Part shown: in pieces, positions 37,386 through 47,867 of the stretch
Position numbering within the stretch: the first letter of the stretch is position 1
Layout: each line of letters opens with the position of its first letter
Origin: Raphanus sativus
Lineage: Eukaryota > Streptophyta > Magnoliopsida > Brassicales > Brassicaceae
Assembly: GCF_000801105.2 (NCBI RefSeq)
Contig: NC_079517.1
Coordinates: 4,154,001-4,218,000 of the forward strand
Direction of reading: 5' to 3'
DNA length: 64,000 nt
Made by a program: the position numbers and the translations under genes
The notes under the pieces: model-generated
The model's database searches: none
The model's input: only the letters and a program-made list of their open reading frames with translations
Told to the model about the DNA's origin: nothing

Positions 37386-37682
37386 TGACCTATGTTCCTT
37401 TCGTCCGATCTGAAAATTTCTCGATGAATCTTCGCCGGCTTAAAAGGGTATTCACGCCGGGAGCGAGACTTTTCTTTGATCCAGTGATGTAATAATAAGA
37501 AGACCATTACACCGTGTTTGAAAGTACAAGTAGATGTCTTGATTTTTTTTTCTCTCACATAAGAAAACAAATCTAACATTAATCATAAATGTATATTTTT
37601 CCAAGATTAACAAATTTTAGTAATTTGAAATTTAGGATAACTTAATGAGTTCAATTCTGTTGAGATTTTAAATTTAGTATTA
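37386..37682 (-). promoter_or_regulatory. upstream region of the prolyl hydroxylase
   Basis: About 300 bp between the start codon and the Helitron at 37683. It must hold the proximal promoter and leader. No specific motif stands out, and the Helitron caps the available upstream DNA. Confidence 0.4.
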
Positions 37683-38516
37683 CTATAGCTTTGACCGCAC
37701 ATCCGTGCGAGTACTTATTTTCGTTTATATATATAATTTAATTGTTACCATATTTTAAAATGTTTATTCATGTTGTAAAAAATATTGATCCTTATGCCAT
37801 AAAAAATATTGAGAGCTTAAACTTTTTACATGTTGTAGAAAATATTAAACCGTACGCCATACTTAACCTGCAACAAATATTGACCGATCCATATATACAA
37901 TAATATGTTCTTTAACACGAAATTAATTTCCAAATGTAATAATATTTTAAATATTTTGATGAGATATATGTCATATGGTGAGATTTAGATATATCGAAAA
38001 AGAAATATTCAGTTATAAACATTAAATATTGATCTATAAGTAATTCAAAAATATTTAAATCTTAGTAAAGATAAATTTTATTGTTGAAAATAATTAATAG
38101 TAACTGAAATGGTTAAACATATATTTAAGAAAAAAATCAAAATAAATATATTTTAGGCGAGATTTAGATATATTAAAATATGAATATTTAGTTATAAACA
38201 TTTCATATTGTTCTAAAAATAATACAAAAATATTTAAATCTTAGCATAAATAGATTTCATTGTTGAAAATAATTAATGATACCCGTAATGGTTAAACTTA
38301 TATTTTTGAAATATTTGAAATACATATATTTTAATCATTACAAGTTAAATTTGTGGGATTATATGATACTTGAAAAATATTACATAATATTGCTAAAATT
38401 CGTTTTCAAACATTAATATTCCTATAATTTAGCTAAATCGTTTAGAAAATATTTTGAACACAAAAATTAAGATAAAATTTATTTAAGAAATGATTTAATT
38501 AAGTTGGGAAAATACA

Positions 38517-39824
38517 TCTATACTATTAAAGCAGGATCCTATTGGGTTTTTTTACTAAAAATACCCTTTTATTTTTAACATTGCATATTTCATTAATGGC
38601 AATCAAGTAATGTTAATAATATATCTATATTGGGTCATTTTTTTTATCCAGCTCACTCCCCACATCAGATCTTTTTTTGGGCCATTTGGGCCGATCAAGA
38701 AATCATATCCAATTCTTATTTTTTCCTCCAAGTTCAAATAATTTATTTTCAACCATTCTTAATATTTTGTGTAGTGTAAAAAAATTAATCACTTAATTAT
38801 TATGTTTTTCTATTTAATATAACTTAAGCATTCATAAAAAATTTTGAATTTTTTCATTGAAAAGTATAAATCTTTATTAAGAGTATATAATTTTTTTATT
38901 TTAAAAATTAACAACATAATAAAATTAAGTTATACCAACTTAGTTCATTAAAAATAAACTTTAATTTTCTAAACATAAATACTCATTAGACCTGAACGTT
39001 CGGGTACCCATTCGGATACGGATCGGTTTTGCCAGGTATCAGGTTTTTCGGGTTTTGAAATTAAACTCCATTCAGATATTATAAAATTTCGGGTCGGGTT
39101 CGAGTCGGATCTTTCCGGGTGGGTTCTGTTCTCATGCATAAGAACCTGAAAATAACCAAATAACCAAAGTATCTAAAACAGGTTTGGTTATTTGTACTCA
39201 AAGTAACCAAAGTATCCAATTCGGTTCAAATTTTTGTATCCAAATTACTCAAAAGTAACCAAAAAATAACCAAAAATATCCATCTATACAGTTTTTTTGG
39301 ATAAACTTTTATCTAAACTATCATATTTTATCCAAAAATACTCAAAAGTATTGAAAATAACTACTATATTTAACTTATAATATTAATTTAAAATATTAAA
39401 ATAATTATAATTATAATTATAACATAGATTTTTAGATATATATTCACATTTCAGATTTTTTCGGGTACTCATTCGGTTCTCGGTTCGGGTCGGGTTCGGG
39501 ACCGGTTCTTCGGATATAGCAATTTAGAACTCATTCGGATATTTACCCTGGGCCTGATCGGGTTTAGAACCCTGATTTTCGGGTCAGTTTCAGGTTGGTT
39601 CTTCGGATCCGGATATTGTGCTCAGGCCTATACTCATTTAAAATGAAACACGATAAAGAAAAATAAAAAGCTTAAGTCTTTTATAAAAAAACAAATATAT
39701 GAAAATATGACATTTACTAAATATTTGTCAATTTGAAAAAAATAAAAGAAAATAAATCCGCGCTATAATTAAAAAAAATAAAGGAAAATAAACCCGCGCT
39801 TTGAAAGCGCGGATCAAAATCTAG
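38517..39824 (+). mobile_element. Helitron nested in another Helitron
   Basis: Starts TCTATACTATTAAAGCAGG after an A. It ends with the hairpin CCGCGCTTTGAAAGCGCGG, then ATCAAAATCTAG, then T. All canonical marks are present. It is 1,308 bp long, of which 644 bp are a later hAT-like insertion. No Rep/helicase frame. Confidence 0.87.
38987..39630. mobile_element. non-autonomous hAT-like element rich in CGGGT motifs
   Basis: A 644-bp element with ends TAGACCTGAAC and GCTCAGGCCTA (inverted, two mismatches). It is flanked by TACTCAT at 38980-38986 and 39631-39637. Both ends are packed with CGGGT and TTCGGAT motifs and the middle is AT-rich, the same architecture as the 26598 element. It lies inside the Helitron at 38517. 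Confidence 0.82.
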
Positions 39825-39930
39825 TTGATAACTTAAATTTAGAATTATTTAATGTTTAGTGGCATTCTATTGTAAATAAGTAGTAAATCTTAGGGTGAAT
39901 TTATATTTGTACTTCTATTTTAATAATATA

Positions 39931-41330
39931 CTAGAGCTTTGACCCGTGCGCCCGCACGGGTATTTATTTTTGGTTCTTATATATTCTAATTTCTGATAAT
40001 GTTGTCAACTTCATTTTGTGTTCATGTTGTAGATTAATATGTTATTTTCTTTTGACATTTTTGTATCATGTTCAATGCGCTTAGCTTTCAAATTATTAAA
40101 AATTTTGTTTTTACGTTCTGCAGACTTTAATTCAATTATTTTGATATATTAAACAGTAAAAATGTAAATATTAGAGATTTAGATATACTTTTAAGTTTTA
40201 TTAAATTAGATTCCAAATATTTTGATTTAAATATATATATATATATATATATAAAGTTCATATCTGATTTTTTTTTATTTTTTTAATAAAGACATGTCTA
40301 AAGTTTGACATACACGCCAACAGGGCTATTTATTTTAATTTATAAAATCATTGTTATCTGATAAACCATCGGTAATTATTGGATTTTATTAACTGTGATC
40401 AAACGATATTAGATTATTGTTTGATTATTATAGTATTGAATGTATTTATATCACAAACAAATGATTACTAATACATTCAAATATTTATTATTGTTTTTTT
40501 TCTACTAATTTTATATTGTTTTCAACCCCTAATATTTAAAAGGGTAATTCTCTCAATATCATTTTTTAAGTTTTTATCACCAAAATGTTTTCAAAGAAAA
40601 AAAATGATTAAAAGACGTTTCAGAGAATATTGTTTAAAAAAGGTAAAAAAAACTCTTCTATCCAGTGGTTTTTAATATATAAATCTAAATTAATATAGAA
40701 AATTTCTCTATTTTAAATGTTAAAATTAGTAATTATATCTATACTATAAATGGACAACTTATTTTTTGACAAAAGTATATGTTCAATATTTATTAAATAT
40801 TAAAAGGAGTCATATTGATTTTATATATTAATATGTGTATGAAATGTTTTTATTTCGTATAAAACAGCTAGTAATACAAAATTTTATTCAAAACTTTTCG
40901 TTTATGTCAAATTTATGTTACTCATATACAAAATTATAATATTTTTTCAATTTAGTTATTGTGAGTAATCACACATAGAATCTACATGATCTATATATTT
41001 GGATAATAAAAATGGCAAAATAGTTTATTTTGATGAGAATAAATTATTAATCATGTTTTAGATTAACATGGCAATATAGTTTTAATAATAGAGAAATATA
41101 TGGCAAGTTAATAAATACGTTTTTGATTTATATGGCAATTTAGTTAATTAAAGCGAAATATATGTTAGAGAATCACGTTTTGGATTTTTGTGGCAAGATA
41201 ATAAATATTATTTGGGTATGTATTATATTTAATTGAATAATCTTTAATTAAAAGGAGTGGCATGCTATTGTAATTTTTGTGCAACTCTAAGGGGTAAGTA
41301 ATATTTGTACTTCAGTTTTAATATATTAGA
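39931..41330 (-). mobile_element. non-autonomous Helitron abutting the previous one
   Basis: On the minus strand the 3' end has the hairpin CCCGTGC-GGGC-GCACGGG, then TCAAAGCTCTAG followed by T. The 5' end is TCTAATATATTAAAACTGAAG preceded by A. Length 1,400 bp, AT-rich, (TA)n at about 40230-40252. It is inserted at the 5' edge of the 37683 Helitron in the same orientation, so the two lie head to tail. Confidence 0.86.
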
Positions 41331-41578
41331 TAATCTAAGCAAACATAAAATAACAATAATACTCCTTTGTCAGCTGATGTGTCGCCGTCTGATTGGTTCA
41401 TAAAACAAATGGAGTAGGCTCCCCTAAATGAAGAATGTGGATGACTGGATTGCTTCTTACGTTTTGCAACCTCCACTAGGGACTTTCATGAGCAAAGAAG
41501 AGTGGTTATAAAGGACCAGCCATTATCATGATATTGAGTGACACTTCTAATATTGTGAGGGAGAAGAAGAGAGCAAAA
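41331..41578 (+). promoter_or_regulatory. upstream region of the first aspartic protease gene
   Basis: About 250 bp between the Helitron edge and the start codon. It must hold the proximal promoter. An upstream in-frame ATG at 41528 would add 17 non-hydrophobic residues and spoil the signal peptide, so it is unlikely to be the start. Confidence 0.4.
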
Positions 41579-43539
41579 ATGAGCTTTAATAGGATTTTTT
41601 TGAATATCATAATAATCCTTTGTGTATGCCTCAATTGGGACTGTAGCGAGGGAGCTCATGAAAAACAGAGGAGGGCGATTAATTCTCATACTATCCAACT
41701 CAGCTCCCTCTTCCCTTCACCATCATCACCTTGTGTTCTTTCTACAAGGGGTAAAATTCATTTTCTGGTTATTCATTGTGCTGTAGTTATATACATAAGA
41801 TAGATGAATATAGCATATAGAGCGTACTATATATATCACATATATATATGTTATTTTGTAATTCTTAGATAACATATATTATTTTGTAATATTATTACGT
41901 TATTGATGTCCATATTATATAAAGCTTATGTAGACGTATACTTGTTTAGATACTTAGATTTCTATGCTTCACAAACATATAGCTGTGATAAACATTTTGC
42001 TAGCTAGTTAATTGAATTAATTAATATGAATACAACTATGTTTAAACTCCCATAGTTGAATATTACATGCAATTTTTCTATCTTATTTTGATAGATAATA
42101 AATGAATAACAATATACATCAACAACCAGAAAAAATATTTTTTTTTTTTGGAGAATGTGTGGGCATTTTTTGTTGTTTCTAACGTGAACTTATCTACTCA
42201 GCCTCCAATACAAAGTCCTCACTGCACGTGACGCACAGGCACGGCACATGCTCACGTATAACCAGTGCCAAAGCCAAGAGTCCAGACCATGCCGAGATTC
42301 TTAGACTGGACCAAGCGCGCGTAAACTCGATCCACTCCAAACTTTCGAAGAAGCTCACAGACCGAGTCAGGCAAAGCAAGTCAACGGCTCTACCTGCTAA
42401 AGACGGAAGCACCTACGGAACAGGAAACTACGTCGTGACTGTCGGAATCGGAACACCGAAACACGATCTGTCCCTGATCTTCGACACAGGAAGCGATCTG
42501 ACGTGGATTCAGTGCGAGCCATGCGTTCGAACTTGCTATTCCCAAAAAGAACCAATCTTCAACCCGTCTTCCTCTTCCTCGTACCATAACGTCTCTTGCT
42601 CGTCGGCTGAGTGTAGCTCTCTCTCCTCTGCTACAGGTTTGATGGTTAATCTCTCAATTTTTGTAAATCCGGTTTAAATTTATGATCCGGTTTATCTTAA
42701 CCGGTTCTGGTTTAGGTAACTCTGGATCATGCTCGGCTTCAAACTGCGTCTACGGTATTCAGTACGGCGATCAATCGTTCTCCGTTGGATTCCTCGCCAA
42801 GGAGAAGTTTACACTAACGGCTTCTAACGTCTTCGACGGCGTTAGCTTCGGCTGCGGCGAGAACAACCAAGGACTTTTCACCGGAGTCGCCGGACTTCTC
42901 GGCCTCGGCCGCGACAAGCTCTCTTTCCCGTCGCAGACGGCGTCGACCTACAACAAGATCTTCTCCTACTGCCTCCCTTCCTCCGCCAGCTACACCGGAC
43001 ACCTCACCTTCGGATCCGCCGGAATCTCCAGATCCGTTAAATTCACTCCGATCTCCACGATCACGGACGGCACATCCTTCTACGGCCTCGACATCGTCGG
43101 AATCTCCGTCGGAGGTCAGGATCTAGCGATTCCTCCGACGGTGTTCTCTACTCCGGGAGGTTTGATCGACTCCGGAACCGTCATCTCTCGCCTCCCGCCG
43201 AGAGCCTACGCGGCGCTCCGGAGCTCTTTCAAGGCGAAGATGTTGCAGTACAAGAACACGTCGGCCGTCTCGATCTTGGACACGTGTTTCGACCTCACCG
43301 GGCTTAAGACGGTGACGATCCCGACGGTTTCGTTCCGCTTCAGCGGTGGCGCCGTCGTGGAGCTCGGCTCGAGAGGGGTTTTGTACGCGTTCAAGATGTC
43401 GCAGGTGTGTTTGGCGTTTGCGGGGAATAGCGATGAGAATAACGCTGCCATCTTTGGGAACGTTCAGCAGCAAACGCTGGAAGTCGTGTACGACGGTGCG
43501 GGCGGGCGGGTCGGGTTTGCTCCTAATGGGTGTAAATGA
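41579..43539 (+). CDS. secreted A1-family aspartic protease, AED1-like (copy 1, intact)
   Basis: Three exons (41579-41750, 42202-42636, 42716-43539) encode 476 residues. The N-terminus has a hydrophobic signal peptide (about residues 8-22, IIIILCVCL), then a propeptide. The mature enzyme shows the first catalytic motif FDTGSDLTW, the cysteine-rich insert of nucellin-like plant proteases, and the second catalytic motif LIDSGTVIS. The C-terminus AIFGNVQQQTLEVVYD and GGRVGFAPNGC matches the family. In Arabidopsis the tandem pair At5g10770/At5g10760 holds this place; At5g10760 (AED1) is an apoplastic protease induced in salicylic-acid immunity. The coding exons are GC-rich compared with the flanks. 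I cannot tell which Arabidopsis member is the true orthologue. Confidence 0.92.
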
Positions 43540-43951
43540 AACCGAAAGGTAAAATTATTTACGGATTTTGGCGCCAAATTAGCCATGTATGAAATTTGTG
43601 TGAGCACGTGATTGGGTCTCTGAAGTGTAAATGGTACACGTTTATTGTATAAGGCCAAACTGTTAATTTACACAGAGTGATGTTGGTGAACAAACTAAAT
43701 GGGTTTTGTAACGACTTATTAAAACCCCCCAAACTGTTTTTTTTTGTGAATCAAAACCCCAAACTGTTAATTTACATATTTTATCCAATACAAAATGATG
43801 TTGGTGAACAAACTAAATGGTTTTTAACGTTTTAGAAGCCCATACAAGAGCCCATGCAGATATTGCTTTCGGGTTATATTCGGTTTTGGTCAGAGAAACG
43901 TGTTCTTTGTTTTTTTTTTTGTCACAGGGTCAGAGAAACGTGTTCTTAGAC
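43540..43951. other. 3' region of protease copy 1 with local duplications
   Basis: The string TGATGTTGGTGAACAAACTAAATGG occurs near 43679 and 43797. GTCAGAGAAACGTGTTCTT occurs at 43889 and 43929, separated by a T run. The second of these contains the LINE target site (43939-43951). Confidence 0.6.
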
Positions 43952-44144
43952 TTTTTTTTTTTTTTTTTTTTTTTTTGAAATTCCCTTTTCTTATTTCTTC
44001 TTCTCCAAATGAGACATCATTTTACAAGGAGTTCCAACTGAAATAGAAATAGAGGGATAAATAGAACAGAGCTAAAAAAACAAAAGCTAATACACGTGTG
44101 AGCTTAATGATTGAGAACGGTAACATCTGATGCCGAAGATGCAA

Positions 44145-47100
44145 TTATATCTGAATATACGTAAACCAGTTGGACAAGAAGGTATCCTGACTCTGATCTG
44201 TTGTGGTGAGACGACGACCACGAGAGCGAGCTGCGGCTTGATCTAGGCCCGCAAGCTTTGCTCTCAGCAAAGTGATGATGTCTTTCCTAATAACATGAGG
44301 AGGCTTTGAGGGACCTGCATGCATTCGGGAGTTTCGTTCACGCCAGAGAGTGTAGATGGTGGACTGGTAAAGAAGGTGGCATATTGTTTTGAGCTTGGGG
44401 TTAGAGGAGCAACTCCGAAGCCAATCCAATGCTGCCGTGTAAGATACAGGGGGTGACAATGATGGATGATGAAAGAAGGAGTTCCAAACTTCTAAAGAGT
44501 AGGCACACTCAAAGAATAAATGATAGCTTGTTTCATGTAAAGTCCCACATAGAACGCAGTCCGGAGGAACCGAAATACCCCAACTGATTAGTTTGTCTCG
44601 GGTTGATAACCTATTCCACATGAGAACCCAAACTATGAAAGCTTGCTTAGGGATTCTGTCTTTGAACCAGACCGATTTGTACCAGGGTACCGATGGAGGA
44701 GAAGGATGAAGAGAAGCCCAGGTTCTGGAAGCCAAGAAGAGTCCGGGAGCATCATTCGGATCATTCTGCCAGTGATAAGTGTCATGATGAGAGTTAGAAG
44801 AATCTGGTGGGGCTTGCGTTAACTTCTGTCGCAGAAGACGAACAACCCGATGACGTCCTCTAGGGAGAGACCAACCTCCATTTGAAGCAGCACTAGCCAC
44901 TGAAGAGCTCAAAGAAATTCCGGTGACCATAGGACCAATATCTCCTGTTAAGTTGATGAGCGGTCCATAACCTGTCCAATTATCAATCCAAAAAGAAGCA
45001 TCGCGACCTGATTCAATATGACAGTGAAGACGAGGTCGAGCAATGTTGCGCAGCTTTAACAATTTGCGCCAAATCCAGCTCCCACAGTTTTGGAACTCTG
45101 CAGTCCAGAAAATCTTATTTCTGATGAGATTATTCTTCACCCAAGCAACCCATAGAGAACCCTGCTTTGAAAAAAGCAGCCAAATGAGTTTCAGGCCAAA
45201 CACATTAATGACACCAGCAAGTCTCCTCAGGCCTAAGCCCCCTGCTGATTTCGGTGTGCAGATCGTTTCCCAGGAAACCTTAGCTCCACGCGCATGAGAG
45301 GTATCTCCATTCCACAAAAACGCCTTACAGATTTGTTCCAGCTTCTCAAGACAGGCATTTGGGAGCGGGAAAACAGCCCCCCAGAAGTTTATGATACCCA
45401 AAATCACAGACTGAATGAGCTGCAGTCTACCTGCAAAGGAGAGGTGTCGCACCGTCCAGCCAGTAATTCTCGCCAAGACTTTGTCAATCAGAGGCTGATA
45501 ATCCAGTGGCTGCGGTTTACGGGGGAGGAGAGGCAGACCAAGATATTTTACCGGGAGAGCTCCATGCGATATGTGAAACCTTGTCGCCAACTGTTGGGTG
45601 AGAATAGAGTTGTTTCCATCCAAAAAGAGAGATGATTTTGCAAGGTTAATTGCCAGTCCCGAAACCCTATGAAACCCATTTAGAACATTTAGAATTCCTT
45701 GGAGGGAACTCTCCGTCCCATCAAAGAAAATGAGAACGTCATCTGCGAAGCTGAGGTGAGTGACCAAGGGATTTAAGCAGGTCGGATGAGGGATGAAAAG
45801 CTGAGACCTTGCTGCTTTGTCTAGATTCTTAGACAGGATATCCATGGCAAGGACGAAGAGCGTTGACGACAAGGGATCTCCTTGCCTTAGCCCCTTTTTG
45901 CCAGGGAAAAAACCCACAAGTTCACCATTGAAGCAGATGGAGTAGTGCGGAGTTGAGATGCAAGAACTGATCCACTCAATGAAGACTTGTGGCAGCCCGA
46001 AAGCCTGAAGAATGTTGAGGACAAAGGCCCAATTTAGATTATCAAAAGCCTTGGAGATATCTATCTGAAGACAACCTCTTCTAGTAGGTCCCGGTTTATC
46101 AAAGTCCTTCACTAGCTCCGAGGCGAGTAGGACATTTTCGCAGAGAAGTCTGCCCTTAACAAAGCCCACCTGATTGTTCTGAATCGCCAACGGAGCAAGG
46201 AGTTTCAATCTAGCAGAGAGAAGCCGAGAGATTACCTTATAGACCGTGTTACATAGAGAAATAGGCCTGAAATCCTTCAGAGAAGATGCGCCTGGAAACT
46301 TCGGTATCAGGGTAATCACCGTAGCATTAACCTGTCTCAGCATATCTGAAGTATTGAAGAAGTGACGAACAGCCTTGATGAGATCCTGACCCACGAGGTC
46401 CCAAGAAGATATAAAGAAATCCACCGTAAAACCGTCCGGACCCGGCGCTTTGTTTCGAGGCAGTGAGAATACAGCCGCTTTGATCTCAGTGTCCGAGGGG
46501 ATGGCTGAGAGGGTATTGATGAGATCAGGAGCACATCTGTAAGGGTGAAGCTCCTGGATTTCTTCCACTGAATAAGGCGTTACTCCAATTGAGTGGGTGC
46601 CAAGGAGTGATTTGTAGAAGTTGAGAGTCATGGATTTCATTAGAAACTGATCAGAGATCCTTTGATTCTGGCCATCCAGCAAAAAGTAGATAATATTCCT
46701 CGAGAGGTGAGCAATTACTGAGCTGAAAAAGAATCTAGTGTTTAAATCGCCCTCAGCTAGCCAACGAATACGAGATTTCTGTCTCATAAATGACTCCTCT
46801 GCAGCCGAAATGAAGATCCAATAATCCCGACACTTCCTCTCTTCTTCAAAAAGTGCCGGAGAGGGAGAAGATAGGACCTGCTGCTGGATGGACTCTAAAG
46901 CTTCCAGGGCTTGTCGAGATCTGTTCTGGATTCCACTGAAAGTGGTCCTATTAATGCTCTTACAACACTCTTTCGCCGCACGGAGATGCTGGTAGAGAGA
47001 GAACATCGGGTCAGAGGGAGCGATTTGCGTATTCCAAGCAGACGTGATCAAAGTGGAGTAGTCTGGATGAGTAGTGAACATCGAGTAAAAGATGAAGCGT

Positions 47101-47840
47101 GAGACCCGTCTCGCAGAGGTGGCAGCAACGGAGATCAAACAAGGTGAATGATCCGATGTTCCAGGAACATCAAAAAAGGCATTAGAGTCAGGGAAGGTCT
47201 CAAGCCATCTCTCGTTGACAACTGCTCTATCCAACTTCCGAGCCTTAGGGTTAGTAGGACTCTTGTTTGTCCAAGTGAATTCACAGCCCCGACTAGCGAT
47301 ATCTAATAATCCGCTGGAAGCAAGACAATCTTGTAAGTCCGCAACTCCGTCAAGAGGAATAGGAGCCTGAGATAGACAGTAAGCTTCAGAGAGGCTCAAA
47401 ATCTGATTGAAGTCCCCCAAGAAAATCCAGGGAGAAGAAGTGAAGAGCCGTGATTGAGAGAACCTTTTTATTTGGTCCCAGAGAGGTTTCCGTTCTGAAA
47501 CTTCATTACGAGCATAGATAAAGCCAGCAGTGAATGATTGAGAAGTGACCGGATCATAGACACCACAAAGTACAAGTTGATCAGACTTAAAGTAGGTGAT
47601 GACCGATAGTCTCGGATCCCAAACAACGATAATTCTTCCATTTTCTGCATCAGATGAGTGGTTGGAGTCCGATCTCCAACCAGGAAAAGCTTGAGCAACT
47701 ATTGAGCTCATATTTGGTCGCTGCACACGTGTTTCCAAAAGGCCGCCAATAAGAGGACGGTTTATATTTAGCCACCTTCTGAGAGAAGTATTACGCACAT
47801 TGCCATTAAGGCCCCTTACGTTCCAAAAAAAGCACTTCAT
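44145..47840 (-). CDS. LINE ORF2: endonuclease and reverse transcriptase
   Basis: Uninterrupted 1,231-residue frame. The N-terminal APE-type endonuclease has WNVRGLN, the catalytic glutamate in LLETRVQ, GDFNQI and the SDHSP motif. The reverse transcriptase has PGPDGF, FRPISLCNTVYK, the DISKAFDNLNW motif, GLRQGDPLSS and the catalytic FADD box. A C-terminal zf-RVT type region (WKSVWF-like with CVLCG and HLFFECAYS) follows. No RNase H domain is visible. It nicks genomic DNA and copies its own RNA at the nick. Its frame is the same as ORF1, separated by the ORF1 UAG and nine sense codons. Confidence 0.95.
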   Translation of the reverse strand: MKCFFWNVRGLNGNVRNTSLRRWLNINRPLIGGLLETRVQRPNMSSIVAQAFPGWRSDSNHSSDAENGRIIVVWDPRLSVITYFKSDQLVLCGVYDPVTSQSFTAGFIYARNEVSERKPLWDQIKRFSQSRLFTSSPWIFLGDFNQILSLSEAYCLSQAPIPLDGVADLQDCLASSGLLDIASRGCEFTWTNKSPTNPKARKLDRAVVNERWLETFPDSNAFFDVPGTSDHSPCLISVAATSARRVSRFIFYSMFTTHPDYSTLITSAWNTQIAPSDPMFSLYQHLRAAKECCKSINRTTFSGIQNRSRQALEALESIQQQVLSSPSPALFEEERKCRDYWIFISAAEESFMRQKSRIRWLAEGDLNTRFFFSSVIAHLSRNIIYFLLDGQNQRISDQFLMKSMTLNFYKSLLGTHSIGVTPYSVEEIQELHPYRCAPDLINTLSAIPSDTEIKAAVFSLPRNKAPGPDGFTVDFFISSWDLVGQDLIKAVRHFFNTSDMLRQVNATVITLIPKFPGASSLKDFRPISLCNTVYKVISRLLSARLKLLAPLAIQNNQVGFVKGRLLCENVLLASELVKDFDKPGPTRRGCLQIDISKAFDNLNWAFVLNILQAFGLPQVFIEWISSCISTPHYSICFNGELVGFFPGKKGLRQGDPLSSTLFVLAMDILSKNLDKAARSQLFIPHPTCLNPLVTHLSFADDVLIFFDGTESSLQGILNVLNGFHRVSGLAINLAKSSLFLDGNNSILTQQLATRFHISHGALPVKYLGLPLLPRKPQPLDYQPLIDKVLARITGWTVRHLSFAGRLQLIQSVILGIINFWGAVFPLPNACLEKLEQICKAFLWNGDTSHARGAKVSWETICTPKSAGGLGLRRLAGVINVFGLKLIWLLFSKQGSLWVAWVKNNLIRNKIFWTAEFQNCGSWIWRKLLKLRNIARPRLHCHIESGRDASFWIDNWTGYGPLINLTGDIGPMVTGISLSSSVASAASNGGWSLPRGRHRVVRLLRQKLTQAPPDSSNSHHDTYHWQNDPNDAPGLFLASRTWASLHPSPPSVPWYKSVWFKDRIPKQAFIVWVLMWNRLSTRDKLISWGISVPPDCVLCGTLHETSYHLFFECAYSLEVWNSFFHHPSLSPPVSYTAALDWLRSCSSNPKLKTICHLLYQSTIYTLWRERNSRMHAGPSKPPHVIRKDIITLLRAKLAGLDQAAARSRGRRLTTTDQSQDTFLSNWFTYIQI

Positions 47841-47867
47841 CAGAGGTCCAAAAAGTGTGCCTAGGCA

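Larger units (their letters stand above)
37683..39930 (-). mobile_element. Helitron, minus orientation, split by a second Helitron
   Basis: On the minus strand the 3' end has the hairpin CGCAC-GGAT-GTGCG and then TCAAAGCTATAG followed by T. The usual CTAG is mutated to ATAG. The 5' end near 39930 resembles that of the 39931-41330 Helitron (ATTAAAATAGAAGTACAAATAT) but lacks a clean TC start. The next Helitron is inserted right at that edge. Nested inside at 38517-39824 is a Helitron of another family. Body length without the nest is about 940 bp; non-coding. Confidence 0.7.

Noticed and set aside
41528..41578. Upstream in-frame ATG as the start of protease copy 1
   Set aside because: It would put 17 charged residues before the signal peptide. 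Copies 3 and 4 start at the position equivalent to about 41579.
42814..43473. Antisense frames over protease exon 3
   Set aside because: Arginine-rich shadow translations of a GC-rich exon. Similar antisense frames recur over copies 3 and 4, as expected from the homologous sense codons.
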